The notes under the pieces were generated by a model. The model searched no databases, was not told the origin of the DNA, and saw only the letters and a list, made by a program, of their open reading frames with translations. A stretch of 64,000 nt of DNA from the NCBI RefSeq assembly GCF_000417875.1, contig NW_006920883.1, positions 216,128 through 280,127 on the forward strand, in the 5' to 3' direction. This document shows positions 40,146 through 51,100 of this stretch, one piece after another. Numbering within the stretch: position 1 is the stretch's first letter; the number at the start of each line of letters is the position of its first letter. This stretch comes from Pseudozyma flocculosa PF-1. Taxonomy: Eukaryota; Basidiomycota; Ustilaginomycetes; Ustilaginales; Ustilaginaceae. A program made the translations under genes and the position numbers.

Positions 40146-42198
40146 TCAGTCGACGATCGACGCCATCCTGTTGTTCGAGATGGCCGGTCACGTCCGAGGA
40201 TTGGAGCAAGGCTCAGTCAGTGCCTAGGCTCTAGCAAGGGAGGCAGGTCGGCTGGGGCGACTCACAGCATCTTGAGCTTGTCCCTCGCCTCGCTCTTGCG
40301 CTTCCTTGCTCGAATCGGATCGTCGGGCGGGTCGGAGCCGCCTCTTCTCCGCTTCCTCTCCTTCGAGCCGCCCTCGCCGTCAGCAGCGGCAGCGGCGGCG
40401 GCGGCGGCGGGACGCGCACGCGCGGGAGACGCAGCGTCCTTGAAACGCACTGTCGTCGTCGTCGTCGTCGTGGTTGGAGCTGGCCTTGTCCCGTCAGGCT
40501 TGCTATCGAGGGCCGAGGCGGAAGGACGGGGCGAGGCGGGTATGTTTGACGTGGTGCTCGCGGCGAGCTGGCTGCGGCGTCGGCTTGGGGTCGCCGCGAA
40601 GCTGTGCAACAGAGTCGGAGTCGATGCGAGATCAAACGACAGCGAAGGTGTAGGTGGCGAGGTCGCGGCCGGCGCCACTTGCGTCGTCGTCGTAGCAGCG
40701 GGGGCGACGGCAGGTTTCGGCGTGGAAAGCAGCCTAGAAGCCGGCAGCGCGGCGGCGTCAGAAGCGATGAGCTCCTCTGGTGTGAGCTCGATCGGCGACA
40801 GGCCCAGATCCGAAGGATCCGGGATGGCCTCGTCGTTCCACGCGCCGTCCAGGCTCGCGGGTGGCGGTATCCTGCAACGGGGCTCGGGAACGTGGCAGAT
40901 GGAAAGCGACTCGGCCTCTTCCGTCGTCGACAGGAAGCTCATCCCGGCGCACGCATCGGCGGCACGATCGATGCCAGACGGCGGCGGTGGCGGGCCTGCC
41001 GATGGCGGTGGCTCCGAGAAGACGGCCATGGTAGAAGGCACGGCCGCGTCGATGTCGTAGCCGTCCCAGGCCGACCTGGCGCTCCTGCGAGACACTCCGG
41101 CGAGCTGCGTCAGCCCGGTCTCGTCGGCGTCTCTCCGCTGGAGGATCAGCCGGCTGTCGCTTTGCGACCGCGACGTGCGCTCGGCCGAGCGCGTCAGGTT
41201 GACGGCCGGATCGCTGCGTACCCGCTGCCCGGGCGTCGGAAGCGGCGTGCTCTGCAGTGCATCGAGGCTGGGCTCGTGCCTGGCCTCGGAGTCGTGGACC
41301 GCCTTGAGCGTCGCCGAAGCTGCTCGTCGCCAGTGGCAGAGAGGGGGGCAAGCATGCGCCCGTGATGCTCGTCAGAGGGTCGCAACGAGGGAGCTTGTGC
41401 TGACGACGACGAGCAGCAGCAGCCAGCGAGCAGCGGGCCGACGACTTACCTCGTTTCCGCTCCTCCCTCTTGAGCCGGTAGCGCCGCCACTTGTCCACCC
41501 ACTCGGTGAGCAGCTTCCACCTGTGCTCGAGTTCCGCGGGCACGCCGCGTGGGCTGAGGACGAGCTTGGCGTCCGGCCAGAAGGTGGGCTCGCCGATGGA
41601 GCCGAGCAGGTCGAAGCTGCGCACCTCGAGGGCGAGGTTGAAGTCGTTTTCGTCCCACATCGTCGCCTTGCTCGCCGACGGGATCCGCGTGATGATGGCC
41701 CGGGTCGCGCGCAGCATCAGCAGCGCGCCGCGCAGCGTCGTAAAGGGCAGCGTCGGGTTGTTCCTGTCCGTTTCGCGGAGGGACGACAGCCCGTTAGCGG
41801 CACTGCCAAGCTGGACAGGCTACGGCGGTCAAGCTCGGTACGCACCGCTGGAACCTCGTCACCTGCCCGCGGACAAACTTGGCCGCCATGACGTGCGTCC
41901 GGTCCGACACGACGGCCCAGACATCTCGGTCGGCCAGCGGATCGTCGGGCGGCCGAAAGGTGAGAAACTGCCGACAAGGAAAGATGGTGTCAAGAGGCAG
42001 CATTCCCCGGTCCACAGTCTGAGCGCTCCCTGCCATCGTGATGTCCAAGTGTGGCGGCAGGATCCAACTCACGCGGACCAGCTGGACCCGGTTGCCCGTG
42101 GTGAAGGGCAGGTCGTATAGCGTCGTGCCGCTCTCGAGGGCGTCGTGCGCCTGGTCCGCCATGCGCTCAAACAACCAGCTCTTGAGGCTCTGGCTCAT
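40146..42198 (-). CDS. TPP1/ACD (Tpz1)-like shelterin OB-fold protein
   Basis: Exons 42073-42198, 41846-41967, 41450-41763 and 40266-41319, plus a likely last exon 40146-40167. The first ~190 residues match the telomeric TPP1 OB fold in order: LKSWLF (human LRPWI), DVWAVVSDRTHVMAAKFVR (human LLVSDGTHSVRCLVT), TLRGALLMLRATRAII, and FNLALEVRSFDLLGSIGEPTF. A helical WKLLTEWVDKWRRYRLKREE follows, then a Ser/Pro/Ala-rich tail and a basic end (KERKRRR, RARKRKSEARDKLKM). TPP1 bridges Pot1 to the rest of shelterin and recruits telomerase. The apparent TGA at 40262-40264 overlaps a strong donor (GTGAGT); splicing to CAG at 40168-40170 ends the protein LMASIVD (545 aa), otherwise 539 aa. The family call comes from motif order by eye. 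Confidence 0.62.
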
Positions 42199-42386
42199 GG
42201 CGGCAAGGCGGAGAAGGCGCTGAGGAGGGCCAAGTGATGGTGGTGGCGGCGGCGAGTGGGTGGGTCCAGCGTGTGCGTCGTTGGAGGAGGAGGAGCTGGG
42301 CCAAGCCCCAAGGCACAAAAAGTGGAGCTCGGTGTTGGTCTCGACGCGACTGCGACAGGCGCCATCGCGTCCCCGGCCGGCCACAC

Positions 42387-42392
42387 AAAAAA
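42387..42392 (-). terminator. Pol III terminator (T6)
   Basis: Six T on the minus strand immediately after the tRNA-Val discriminator base. Confidence 0.8.
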
Positions 42393-42500
42393 TGATCTCT
42401 CCCAGGCTCGAACTGAGGACCTCCTCCGATTAACCAGCTGTCCAGCTCTATTGAACAAGGCTTGTTAAGGAGACGCGCTGACCAACTGCGCCAAGAAACC
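42393..42500 (-). tRNA. tRNA-Val (AAC) with 34-nt intron
   Basis: Full cloverleaf folds: acceptor GGTTTCT/AGAGATC, D stem GCGC/GCGC with loop AGTTGGTCA, anticodon stem TCTCC/GGAGG, loop TTAACA|C, variable AGGTC, T arm CTCAG-TTCGAGC-CTGGG, discriminator A. Anticodon AAC is at 42464-42466. The intron (42429-42462) sits after position 37, the standard nuclear site, and ends GTTAAT, which can pair with the anticodon loop. D-stem and TTCGA provide the internal A and B boxes. Confidence 0.95.
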
Positions 42501-43124
42501 CGGTCATATTCGGCTGCAAAATGTTGTCTTCATATACCGCGAATTGCGTAGGGGCATCGAAAGCGAGCCGGAGAGGCACGCCAGCAGCCCGGAGCGCCAG
42601 ACCCCGACTCGCCCCTTGCTGCCCGGCGGGCGACGTGTGGCGCGGCTTGAGTCTGGGCAGGCACGCACACATGCATCGAGGAGACCGTTGCCCGCCTCGC
42701 ATCGTGGACTCGGGACGTCGTCGAGCACGAGATCACACCTTGCCGACGCTGACTGCTGTGCGGCATTGCAGTCGGGCGGAAGATGGGCCCGCTCGCTCTC
42801 TGTCGACAGACTCGGAGGCTCGACGACTGGGCCGCGCACCAAGGGCCGGAACCAGGCCCGAACAAGCGCTGCACGATCGAGGTCCGGCGAGCCGAGAATC
42901 ACGCTGAGCACGCTGTGGATCGATCAATGTGGGCAATGGAACCTTCGCTGTTGCTCTTCCCCCGCCTCCCTCTCTCCCCCTTCGTCGGCTACATTGGCAG
43001 GCATCGCCCGCCTCGTGCGATTCGAGGCACGGTTTCGACCACTGCCCGAGCCCCTTTCGGGTCCTTCCGTCACGGCTCGCAACTTGCGGACCACGACTAG
43101 CTGATCCGGCCGTGGCAGGGCCGC
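42501..43124. other. intergenic region between tRNA-Val and SAR1
   Basis: 624 bp: upstream flank of the minus-strand tRNA and 3' flank of SAR1. No further gene seen. Confidence 0.6.
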
Positions 43125-44386
43125 TCAGATCTGTCGAGACACGAGTCAGATGAAGCAGGAGGGCAGATCAAAGAGACGGTCAGCACAGGCATGTCGGCGC
43201 GCAGGCACCATGTTACAGCACCGCCGAATCCACTCACGTATTGCGAGATCCACCTGAAGCCCTCTCCGTATCCTTGCCTCATGACGACCGAGCACATGAA
43301 GATCTCAATGGGCCGGATGTCCTTGAGCGGCACCTTGCCCTTGCCCGTGGTCTGGTAGAGGCCGAGCGCCTGGCGGAGCTCCTCCTCGGACACGGCGCCG
43401 GGAGCGTCGATCTTGTTGCCGAGGATGAGGAAGGGCACCTTGGAGAGCTCCTCGATGCTGAGCAGGGCGTCGAGCTCGGCGCGCGACTCGCCGAATCGCT
43501 CGTGGTCCTGGCTGTCGACGAGGAAGACGATGCCGTCGACCTCGGGGAAGTAGTCCTTCCACAGGCGGCGCGCTAAAGGTGGACGGCACCAGGACGCGGC
43601 CGAGAAGATTGAAAAGAGCGGCGGGTTTCAGCTGAAAGGCCTTGACAGACAACAAAACGCCGTCGCCAGCTCTGCACCAAACACTCACCCTGCTGGTGAC
43701 CGCCGAGATCGTAGGTGGTGAACTTGACCGAGCCGATCGCAAGCTCCTCGGAGGCTGAAAGCGGGGAAAGAGCAGGAGGGGCAAAGGAGACCGCGAGTCG
43801 GGCGCCGTCAGTCAGTCTGTCTGCATGCGCACGAACCTACGCCGCAGCTGAGCCGGGCTCGTCGGCAACTCACTCGGGTGGAGGGTGGGCTGCAACGTGG
43901 CGAGGCGGTCATTCTTCAGCATGTGCAGCAGGGTCTGTGGCGGGGGGAAGGCGTGCATACACGTGCGAGGAGGAGGAGCGGGGTCAGCCAGTGCGGTACC
44001 ATCGACTTGCAACGCCACGGTGGCGGCATCAGGAGCGTGTGCTCACCGTTTTGCCGGCGTTGTCGAGGCCGAGGAAGAGGATCTTGGCGTTCTTGTGCGC
44101 CAGGCCGAGCTGGGCGAGAACGTCCTGCAGAAGCCGTGCGGGAAGGATCGGGAAGCGACGCAAATTGAGCGAGAAGACGAAGGAGAGCCTCGTTGATCAG
44201 CTGGTGCTCATGTGGGCCAAAGGCTCGTCGGATGGCCGCAGGCGAAGACCATCGCATCGCACCCCGCCATCGCTAGGACGTGCCTCGCCACCGCGCCGCA
44301 AGAGGTCCATGGCCGGCTCAGCCCACCCAGCGCAGGCAGCGTCGGGCGTGCGCGCAACTTACCCAGAACCAGTTGATGATGAACAT
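43125..44386 (-). CDS. SAR1: COPII coat GTPase Sar1
   Basis: Small GTPase that starts COPII vesicle budding at the ER. Six exons give exactly 189 residues: 44363-44386, 44047-44124, 43874-43934, 43689-43754, 43238-43572 and 43125-43130. The amphipathic N-terminus [16 protein letters not shown] is the Sar1 membrane helix. G motifs: GLDNAGKT (residues 27-34), DLGGHQQARRLW (switch II), NKID, and a Cys-Ser-Val in the SAK position. There is no N-terminal myristoylation Gly, as expected for Sar1. The last coding exon is only ATC TGA (6 nt) and restores the family ending ISQYI; without it the protein would read through into unrelated sequence. The exon 5 acceptor is TAG. Confidence 0.96.
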
Positions 44387-45351
44387 GTTGGGCGGCGAGT
44401 TGGGGGGTGGAGGGTGCGAGCGGCGCCGAGGGTGCGTGAATGCTACGCTAGCGAGGTTCGCGGCGTGGGTGTTGCTTGCGTGCTGTTGCTGCGCGTTGTC
44501 GTCGTCGGCGTTATCTTTGTCGTCGCGCGGCGAGAGGTTGCGGTAGGTTGCGGCGAAGAGCGTTGCGCTGCTGCGATGGTAGCCGTTGGTTGCGTGGCGT
44601 GGCGTCGTTAGAATGATGGTGGTTGGCGAGGGCGGCGACGAGGCGCGATAGCGAGCTAGATCGGAAGGCGGCCGGCCTGCGGGCCTGCGGGCCTGTGAGC
44701 GAGCGGGCGGGTGCGATTTCAAAAACGGCCGGCCTGCTGGGCGTCGGCCAGCCCGCCAGCCCGCCAGCCCGCCAGCCAGCCAGCCAGCCAGCCAGCCAAG
44801 TCGAGCTCGCTGGCCCTCCAGCCTGGCGGGCGGGCGGACAGCTTTGCGTCAGCCTCGCCCGCCCCAGCAGAGAGAGCAGCGAGCAAGAGTTTGCTCCCCC
44901 CCCCTCGCCTAGCCTACGTTAGCCAGCCTGCCCTGCCAGCCTGCCCTGCCAGCCTGGCCCGCACGCGCCACCTCTATCTCGGTTCTTTGTCGACCAGGCC
45001 CGCCCCCCGTCCAGCCAAACCCTCTCCGTCCTTAGCCTTGCTTCTTCTTGCTTGTGGCTTTCAAACGAGTTTCGAGGCCCTGCTGGAAGGGACAGCCAGC
45101 CAGGCCAGCCCAGCCAGGCTAGGCTGACGCGGCCGCCCTTCCGCCCGCACACGTCGTCACCTCTGGCCTCTCGTTCCACCCCTGCGGAAGGCCCTGCTTC
45201 GCCCGCCATGGTCCACTGAAACGACGTCCGTCGCCCCCTTCGCCCTGCGCAGGGCCACTCTGGCCCGTCCTCCCCGGCGAAGGGAGTGCATTTGGGTCCA
45301 CACTGAGATTTAGTTATTGTATACACAACATTTCACCTGTCGGTCACAGCG
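44387..45351. other. intergenic region upstream of SAR1
   Basis: 965 bp with (CCAGC)n and (CCAG)n tracts around 44745-44800 and CCTGC repeats around 44925-44955. Holds the SAR1 promoter and the 5' flank of the second tRNA-Val. No gene supported. Confidence 0.55.
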
Positions 45352-45459
45352 GGTTTCTTGGCGCAGTTGGTCAGCGCGTCTCCTTAACAAGCCATGTACA
45401 GCTCGACTGTGCGGGACGTTAATCGGAGGAGGTCCTCAGTTCGAGCCTGGGAGAGATCA
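45352..45459 (+). tRNA. tRNA-Val (AAC) with 34-nt intron
   Basis: Exon sequence identical to the copy at 42393-42500; anticodon AAC at 45386-45388; intron 45390-45423. The intron shares only its first bases (AGCC) and last bases (GTTAAT) plus scattered positions with the other copy. Flanks differ, so this is an independent locus in the opposite orientation. Confidence 0.95.
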
Positions 45460-45460
45460 C

Positions 45461-45465
45461 TTTTT
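45461..45465 (+). terminator. Pol III terminator (T5)
   Basis: Five T, one base after the tRNA-Val 3' end. Confidence 0.75.
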
Positions 45466-46049
45466 GGCTTTTCGGCAGCTGGCAGCTGGCAGCGGGCAGG
45501 TCGGCGGTCGACCTGATGGCCACTGGCCTCTCTTCTTGTTCGCTGTGCATGCAGTGAGAAGATGTGGGCATTTCCGGCAAGAGAACAAGACGGGTGGATA
45601 TATGGGTGTATATAGAGGGCGGGGCGGGAAGGGGGGAGAGGGGAGAGGGGAGAGGGGAGAGGGGGCGGAGAAAACGAAGGTGAGGAGGGTGAGGAGGAGG
45701 TGGACGACGATGGCGCGCACGCTGAAAAGAGGAGTGTGTGGGCGAGCAGACGTGCAAGTGGGTAGGGCAGGGTGCAAAGCAGGCTGGCAAGATTCCACGG
45801 TCCAGACTCGGCAAGGGCGGTGGCGCAGAGACCGGTGGGACCAGGCCGAGGCAGAGCAAGCAGAGGCAGGTTGGTGCAGGGGAGAGGCAAGGAGGGCAAG
45901 GCGGGGCGAAGGAAAGGGGGGGTATGGCTACAAGTCTACATATCTTTCTGCTGATCCTCCGTGGGTGCGGTTCCTCGACTCTTCATCCACCGAACAGGTT
46001 GGGAGTGCGGGCGGCGGGGGGGCCAAAAGGGGCGGGGCCCGCCGCTCTC
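45466..46049. other. intergenic region 3' of the purine permease
   Basis: 584 bp with a GGGGAGAG purine tract (about 45630-45665). No gene seen; ORFs crossing it are shadows. Confidence 0.55.
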
Positions 46050-48186
46050 TCAACGACGCAGCGGGTGCTCGTCGAGGCCGATGCCGGGTCCGGCGACGAC
46101 GTCGTCGGCGGGCTCGTGGGTGTCGGGGAGCNNNNNNNNNNNNNNNNNNNNGACGTCGTCGGCGGGCTCGTGGGTGTGGGGCAGCTCGTGGCTGCGGTGG
46201 GCCGAGGCCGAGGGCGAGCTGAGGCGCTTCTCGTCGCGCATGCTCTGGCTGCCGATGCTGGCGACGGCCTCGACGTCGTCCTCGCCGTACATGTGGGCGC
46301 GCTCCATCTCGAGCTGCTCGGCGCGCTCCTCGGCCATGCGCTGCGTCTCGCGGCGGCCCTCGAGGTAGAACTCGATCTCGTCGTCGGTCATCTTCCAGAA
46401 CTTCCAGTTGCCTTCGGTCAGCTTGCGCATCCACGGCGGCAGGATGGCCCTGAAGCCCGTGGCGTCGTCGTTGGCCGACACCATGCGCGCGCCCCACGGC
46501 TCCTTGACCGTGTCCCAGCCGGCGGGCACCAGGCGGCCGTTGGTGATGCGCACCAGCGCCCACGGGATGGCGTTGAGCAGGATGTACGAGATGATGCCCG
46601 CGATCAGGCCGTAGGCGATGTTGTAGAAGAGCGGGATGCCGACAATGGTGATGAAGGCGGGCAGCGCGTCGCCGACGTACGACCAGTTGACCTGGGCCGT
46701 GTTGGAGGCCATCATCGAGCCGACAATGATCAGCGTCGAGCCCGTCGCCCACGCCGGCAGCGAGGCAAAGATGGGCGAGAAAAACAGGCTGAGGAAGAAC
46801 ATGAACGACACGACGACGCCCGTGATGCCCGTCCTGCCGCCCTCGGCGATGCCCGACGCCGACTCGACAAACGCCGTGTTGGGCGAGAGGCCGAGCAGCG
46901 AGCCAATCGAGATCGAGACGGCGTCGCTGAGGTAGGCGGCCGACGAGCCCTCAAAGTCGCCGGTGCGCGCGTCCATCAGCCCGGCGTGCGACGCCATGGC
47001 GTACAGGGTGCCGGTGGTGTCGAGCAGGTCGATGTACAGGAACGAGACCAGCGCGGCCCACACCTTGCCGTTGCCGTAGCCGTTCCAGTCGATGTTCTGC
47101 GGCCCGAGCATGCCGAGGCCGTTCCAGTTGGCCACCTGCTTGAAAAAGTTGAAGTCCGAGTCGCCGGCCTCGGTGTGCGGGAACATGGTGATGGCCGTGT
47201 TGCGCGGCCAAGACACAATCGAGACGAGCAGGATGCCAATGATGAAGGCGCCCTTGACGCGGTAGAGGAGCATCAGCGCGGTGAAGATGCCGCCGAGGAA
47301 GACGCCGACCCAGACGCGCGGGTCCTGGAGGACGTGGCTGGTGCAAAAGCCCGTGTCCGGGTCAGTGTACTGCTTGGGGCAGCCGCCGAGGCCGACGAGG
47401 TTGGTGAGGTCGCCGCCGATGACGTTGAGGCCCGGAGGTCCGAGGCCGATAAACGCAAGGTAGAAGCCAATGCCGGCACCGGTGCTGAGCTTGAGCGAGT
47501 GCGGCAGGAGGCGGGCGAGCCACTGACGGAGACCAAGGACCGAAAGGATGACGAAAACCCAGCCCTCGAGCCAGACGGCGGCGAGCGCCTGGCTGTACGG
47601 GATGATGCCGGAGCCGGCAGTACCGACGATAGTGAAGGCAAAGTAGCTGCGAGAGAGGAGGGGGAAAAGAGAAGCACGAGGTGGATGAGAGAGAGGGCCG
47701 GGGTTAGAACAAGGACACCGGCATCAAATGCGCGATAGGATGAAGTGGAACTTTTGCGACGAGCTAGAGCCGGCGGGCCGACGACACTCACGCATTGACA
47801 CCGAGACCGGGGGCGAGGCCGAGAGGCATGTTGGCAAAGAGCGACATGAGCAAGGTGGCAATGCAGGCCGATGCGCCCGTGGCAAAGACGTAGTCGCGGC
47901 GCAGCTGGGCAGTGCAGGCGTTGTAGGCGGGGTCATTGGCGCAGAAGGGGTCGTCGGGCGAGTTGGGGCACTCGCAGGGGCCGCCCGAGGTGGTGAGGAT
48001 CGACGCATTGACGCTCAGGATGTAGGCCATGGCGGCAAACGTGACGAGGCCGGCGCGGATCTCGGTGAGGAAGCGCGAGCCGGGCCGCGAGAGCGGGTGG
48101 CCGGAACCATCGAGGCGGAAGTAGTAGCCGACGGGCGAGACGGCCACAGCGCGGTTGATGTTGTTGAAGACGGTGGCAATGGTCAT
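46050..48186 (-). CDS. azgA: AzgA-type purine (adenine/guanine/hypoxanthine) permease
   Basis: Proton-coupled nucleobase transporter of the plasma membrane, AzgA branch of the NCS2-like superfamily. Two exons (47792-48186, 46050-47646) give about 663 residues, including gap positions. Signatures: EIRAGLVTFAAMAYILSVNA, MPLGLAPGLGVNAYFAFTIV (this motif is rebuilt across the intron), GIGFYLAFIGL, FLYIDLLDTTGTLYAMA, GLSPNTAFVESASGIAEGGR, SLFFSPIFASLPAWATGS. About 12-14 membrane segments are visible. The hydrophilic C-terminal tail is longer than in typical members and ends with an 11-residue tandem repeat (xDTHEPADDV type) interrupted by a 20-N gap. The last residues are EHPLRR. Confidence 0.95.
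46098..46185. repeat. tandem repeat in azgA tail with assembly gap
   Basis: Two 34-nt near-identical copies (46098-46131 and 46152-46185, differing at two positions) flank a run of 20 N (46132-46151). In the permease frame they encode LPDTHEPADDV and LPHTHEPADDV. The gap position suggests more copies were collapsed in assembly. Confidence 0.9.
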
Positions 48187-51100
48187 GGTGACAGGAAGGA
48201 GGGGGTCGGGACGTCTAGACGGCGCAGCCGCAAGACGACGACAAAGGGGGGTTGGTGGAGGAAGGTGGTGGAAGAAGGAGAAGAGGAAATCGAGGTCGCC
48301 GAGGGCAGGCCGTCGACGGCTAGGTTGCTGCTGCTGCTGCTGCTACGGCGGCGGCTGCTTCGAGAAGCGGGTGGTGGAGCAGAAGCAAAGCGTGAAGCGG
48401 GAGGAGGGCAAAAGGAGGATGGGAAGGGGCGAGGCGGAGCGCGCGACCCAAAGCGGACGGGCGGCCGAAGGGAAGGCAGGAGGGGCGCGAGGACGACGAG
48501 GGAGGTGGCAAAGCGGCCGCCGGCGCCGAAAGGCCTACCGAGGACGCTGGGCTTTATCTCAAAAGGCGAAACGAGGAGCGAGACCGGACGCGGGGCAAGA
48601 CGGCCGGCCTGCCTGCCTGCTGGTCACGGCCCGCCACCATGACCCTAGCCCAGCCTGTGGTGCTTTCGTCGACCTCGCCTTCGGCACTTTGATCCTGGCC
48701 CTGGCTCTGGCTAGCAGGCAGCAGGCAGGCCCCTGGACGACGACGGAGATGGTCCGTCGCACTACTCGTCTCCTGATCCCCTCTAGTTAGCCTCTTGGTC
48801 GGCCTGGTCGTCGACATGGTTCTGCCTGCCTCGTGCCGCCTGCCTCCCACGCACACCCACGCACGGCTACAGTAGGGAAAGTCGGCTGGCGCAGCAGGCT
48901 CGGCTGGCAGCGGACAGCCAGCAGGCAGGCAGGCGGCCCCCCAAGGGGAGCGACGCTGCTGCCGCCGCTTGCTTCAATGCGACGGCGTGCGATACGAAGG
49001 CATGAGAGCGAAGAGCAGCAGGTCGCAGGCAGGGCAGCAAGCTAAGCCAGGAAACGCAGCAGAAGCAAGCAGGCAGGCAGGCAGGCAGGTGTCAGGCCAG
49101 GCCGAACAGAAGAGGTAAAGTGCCCAGGCCGGGCGGCAGAAGAAAAATCCGAGCCGTCGATTTAGCTGGCGGGGCGCAACGACCCGATGCCAACGAACAC
49201 GTACGCTCCAGGCAGGCCCACGGCCCGCGTTGCCACACTCTTGCCCCTCGAGCGACTGCCTAAAACGGCACCAGGCAAGCGAGGCCACCAGGCAGACAGC
49301 CAGGCAGGCAGGCAGGCAGGCGGTCAAGCGAGGCCTCAAGCGCAAGCAGCCCAGCAGGCGCCGGTTCGCTCGCACGCACAACGCGTCCTTCTGCCCCTGC
49401 CCTCTCCTCGAAAAATTGGAGCGGCAGGCGGCAGGCGTCAAGACAGGAGGGCGGCCAGCTGAAGGCGATTTGCAACCTTTCGGGAATTTTGCCACACGGC
49501 GGCCGTCTCAGCTGCCGCACGTTTTTCCCTTCTCTCTCTCCGTCGCCGCGCGAGTTCGAGCTGGCGGATCTCGCCCGTCGATGCCCATCAGGCGGGTTCA
49601 TCTGCTGGGTGTTGGGAGCGGGCTGGCGGGCGCCTCCCTCGCCGAGCCCGGGGTCTGCCTGCCGGTGGCACGATAACGATCCCCTTCTTCTCGGACGTCG
49701 CGGCGGGCCAGGCCAGGGTCAAGCAGCATGCTCTCCGCGAGCGGGGCTGCAGGCAGGCAGGCAGGCTCTCTTCGGGCCGCCTTTGAGCGCCCGACAAGGC
49801 CGTGCGTGCGTGCGTCTTCCCGACAGGCGAGCAGGCAGGCAGGTAGGTACGGCTGGTAGCCAGGCTGCGCGCCGAGCTCCGTTCTGGTTGGTCGAGCGGG
49901 CCCGTCGCATGTCGAGAGATAAGCGTAGCAGCAGCAGCAGCGGCCGGATGCTCAGACTTCCAACCAGCGGTCGCGGTCCTCGGGAGGAGGGGGAGGGTGA
50001 AGTTTTGCCAGCCTCCTCATCGAAGGAAGCCCCATCGGCCGGCGGTTTTCGTAAAACGAAAAACCGAACGGAGGCTGGGTCATGCTGGGCCTGAGCATTG
50101 GCTGGCTGGCTGCCGGTCGGCCCGTCGAGAAGCCGAATGAAAACGACGCTTGTCTCTGCCTACATGGGGCCCTTCGCCTTGGCCATGCCTTGCCACCGCG
50201 GCTCTTCTATCTGTGTGTGTGTGTGTGTACATACGTGTGTTCCAGCCCGCTACCGGTGCCGCTAGGCTGCGATTTGAGACACGATCCAGCGAGTCCAAGC
50301 CGGGCGCGGCCATGACGACCGGCGACATCATCAGTACGTCGTCGTCGTTCGTCGACCGAAGATGGTGACGAATGAGAGGATGTTTTCGAGGCTTTCCACG
50401 AATGGTGATCTGCTTGACGAGGCGACGCCCAGGCATGAACGCAAGGCAAGAGGAAGGCACCGCAAATCTACAGAAGCAGGTGTGGCAGGTGGGTGAGATG
50501 GCAGCATGGCCAGGCATCGTCGACAGCTGGGGACCAGCGCGACAGAGGGATTTGCGGTCAACTTTGACCTCCGACCCAAAGCAGGCACAAAGCAAGGCAG
50601 CCCAGACCAGGCCAGGCCAGCTGGCAAGGCATCACATGGACGGGCCCGTTGCAGCAGGCTCGATCCGCTCGCTCGCTCGCTCTTCCCAAGGGGTCGTTCC
50701 CACAGCCAAGCCCGGGAGGCAGGAACCGGCCTGCCCGGGCTGCCCAGGGCGGGTGGGAACATTGCGGGCGGGCTGAAGGTTCGCTCGGTTGATCGCGCAG
50801 TACGTACGTGCGTGCGTAGATGCGTTTGTCGAGATGCCAGGAGAGCGACGAGCGACGAGCGACGAGGGCCCAAACGAGGCAGGCAGGCGAAGGTGGTGTC
50901 GAGGACGTGCGACGACTGCCCGGTCCGGCAATCGTCCCTCCTGCCTATCCCGACGGCGCAACGAGGCTTCCAGTGCTGCGCCTAGCCAACATCGATCAAT
51001 GCTGCCTCTCTCTGTCCGTGCTCGTCCTACATAGCCGCCGCCGCCGCAGATAGAGAGGAGCCCCGGGAGGCGGGTCGGTGGGGACGGCGCATACTGTAGG

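Noticed and set aside
49300..49325. Short repeated units considered as a CRISPR-like array
   Set aside because: Simple AGGC tandem repeats without spacers in a eukaryotic nuclear sequence.
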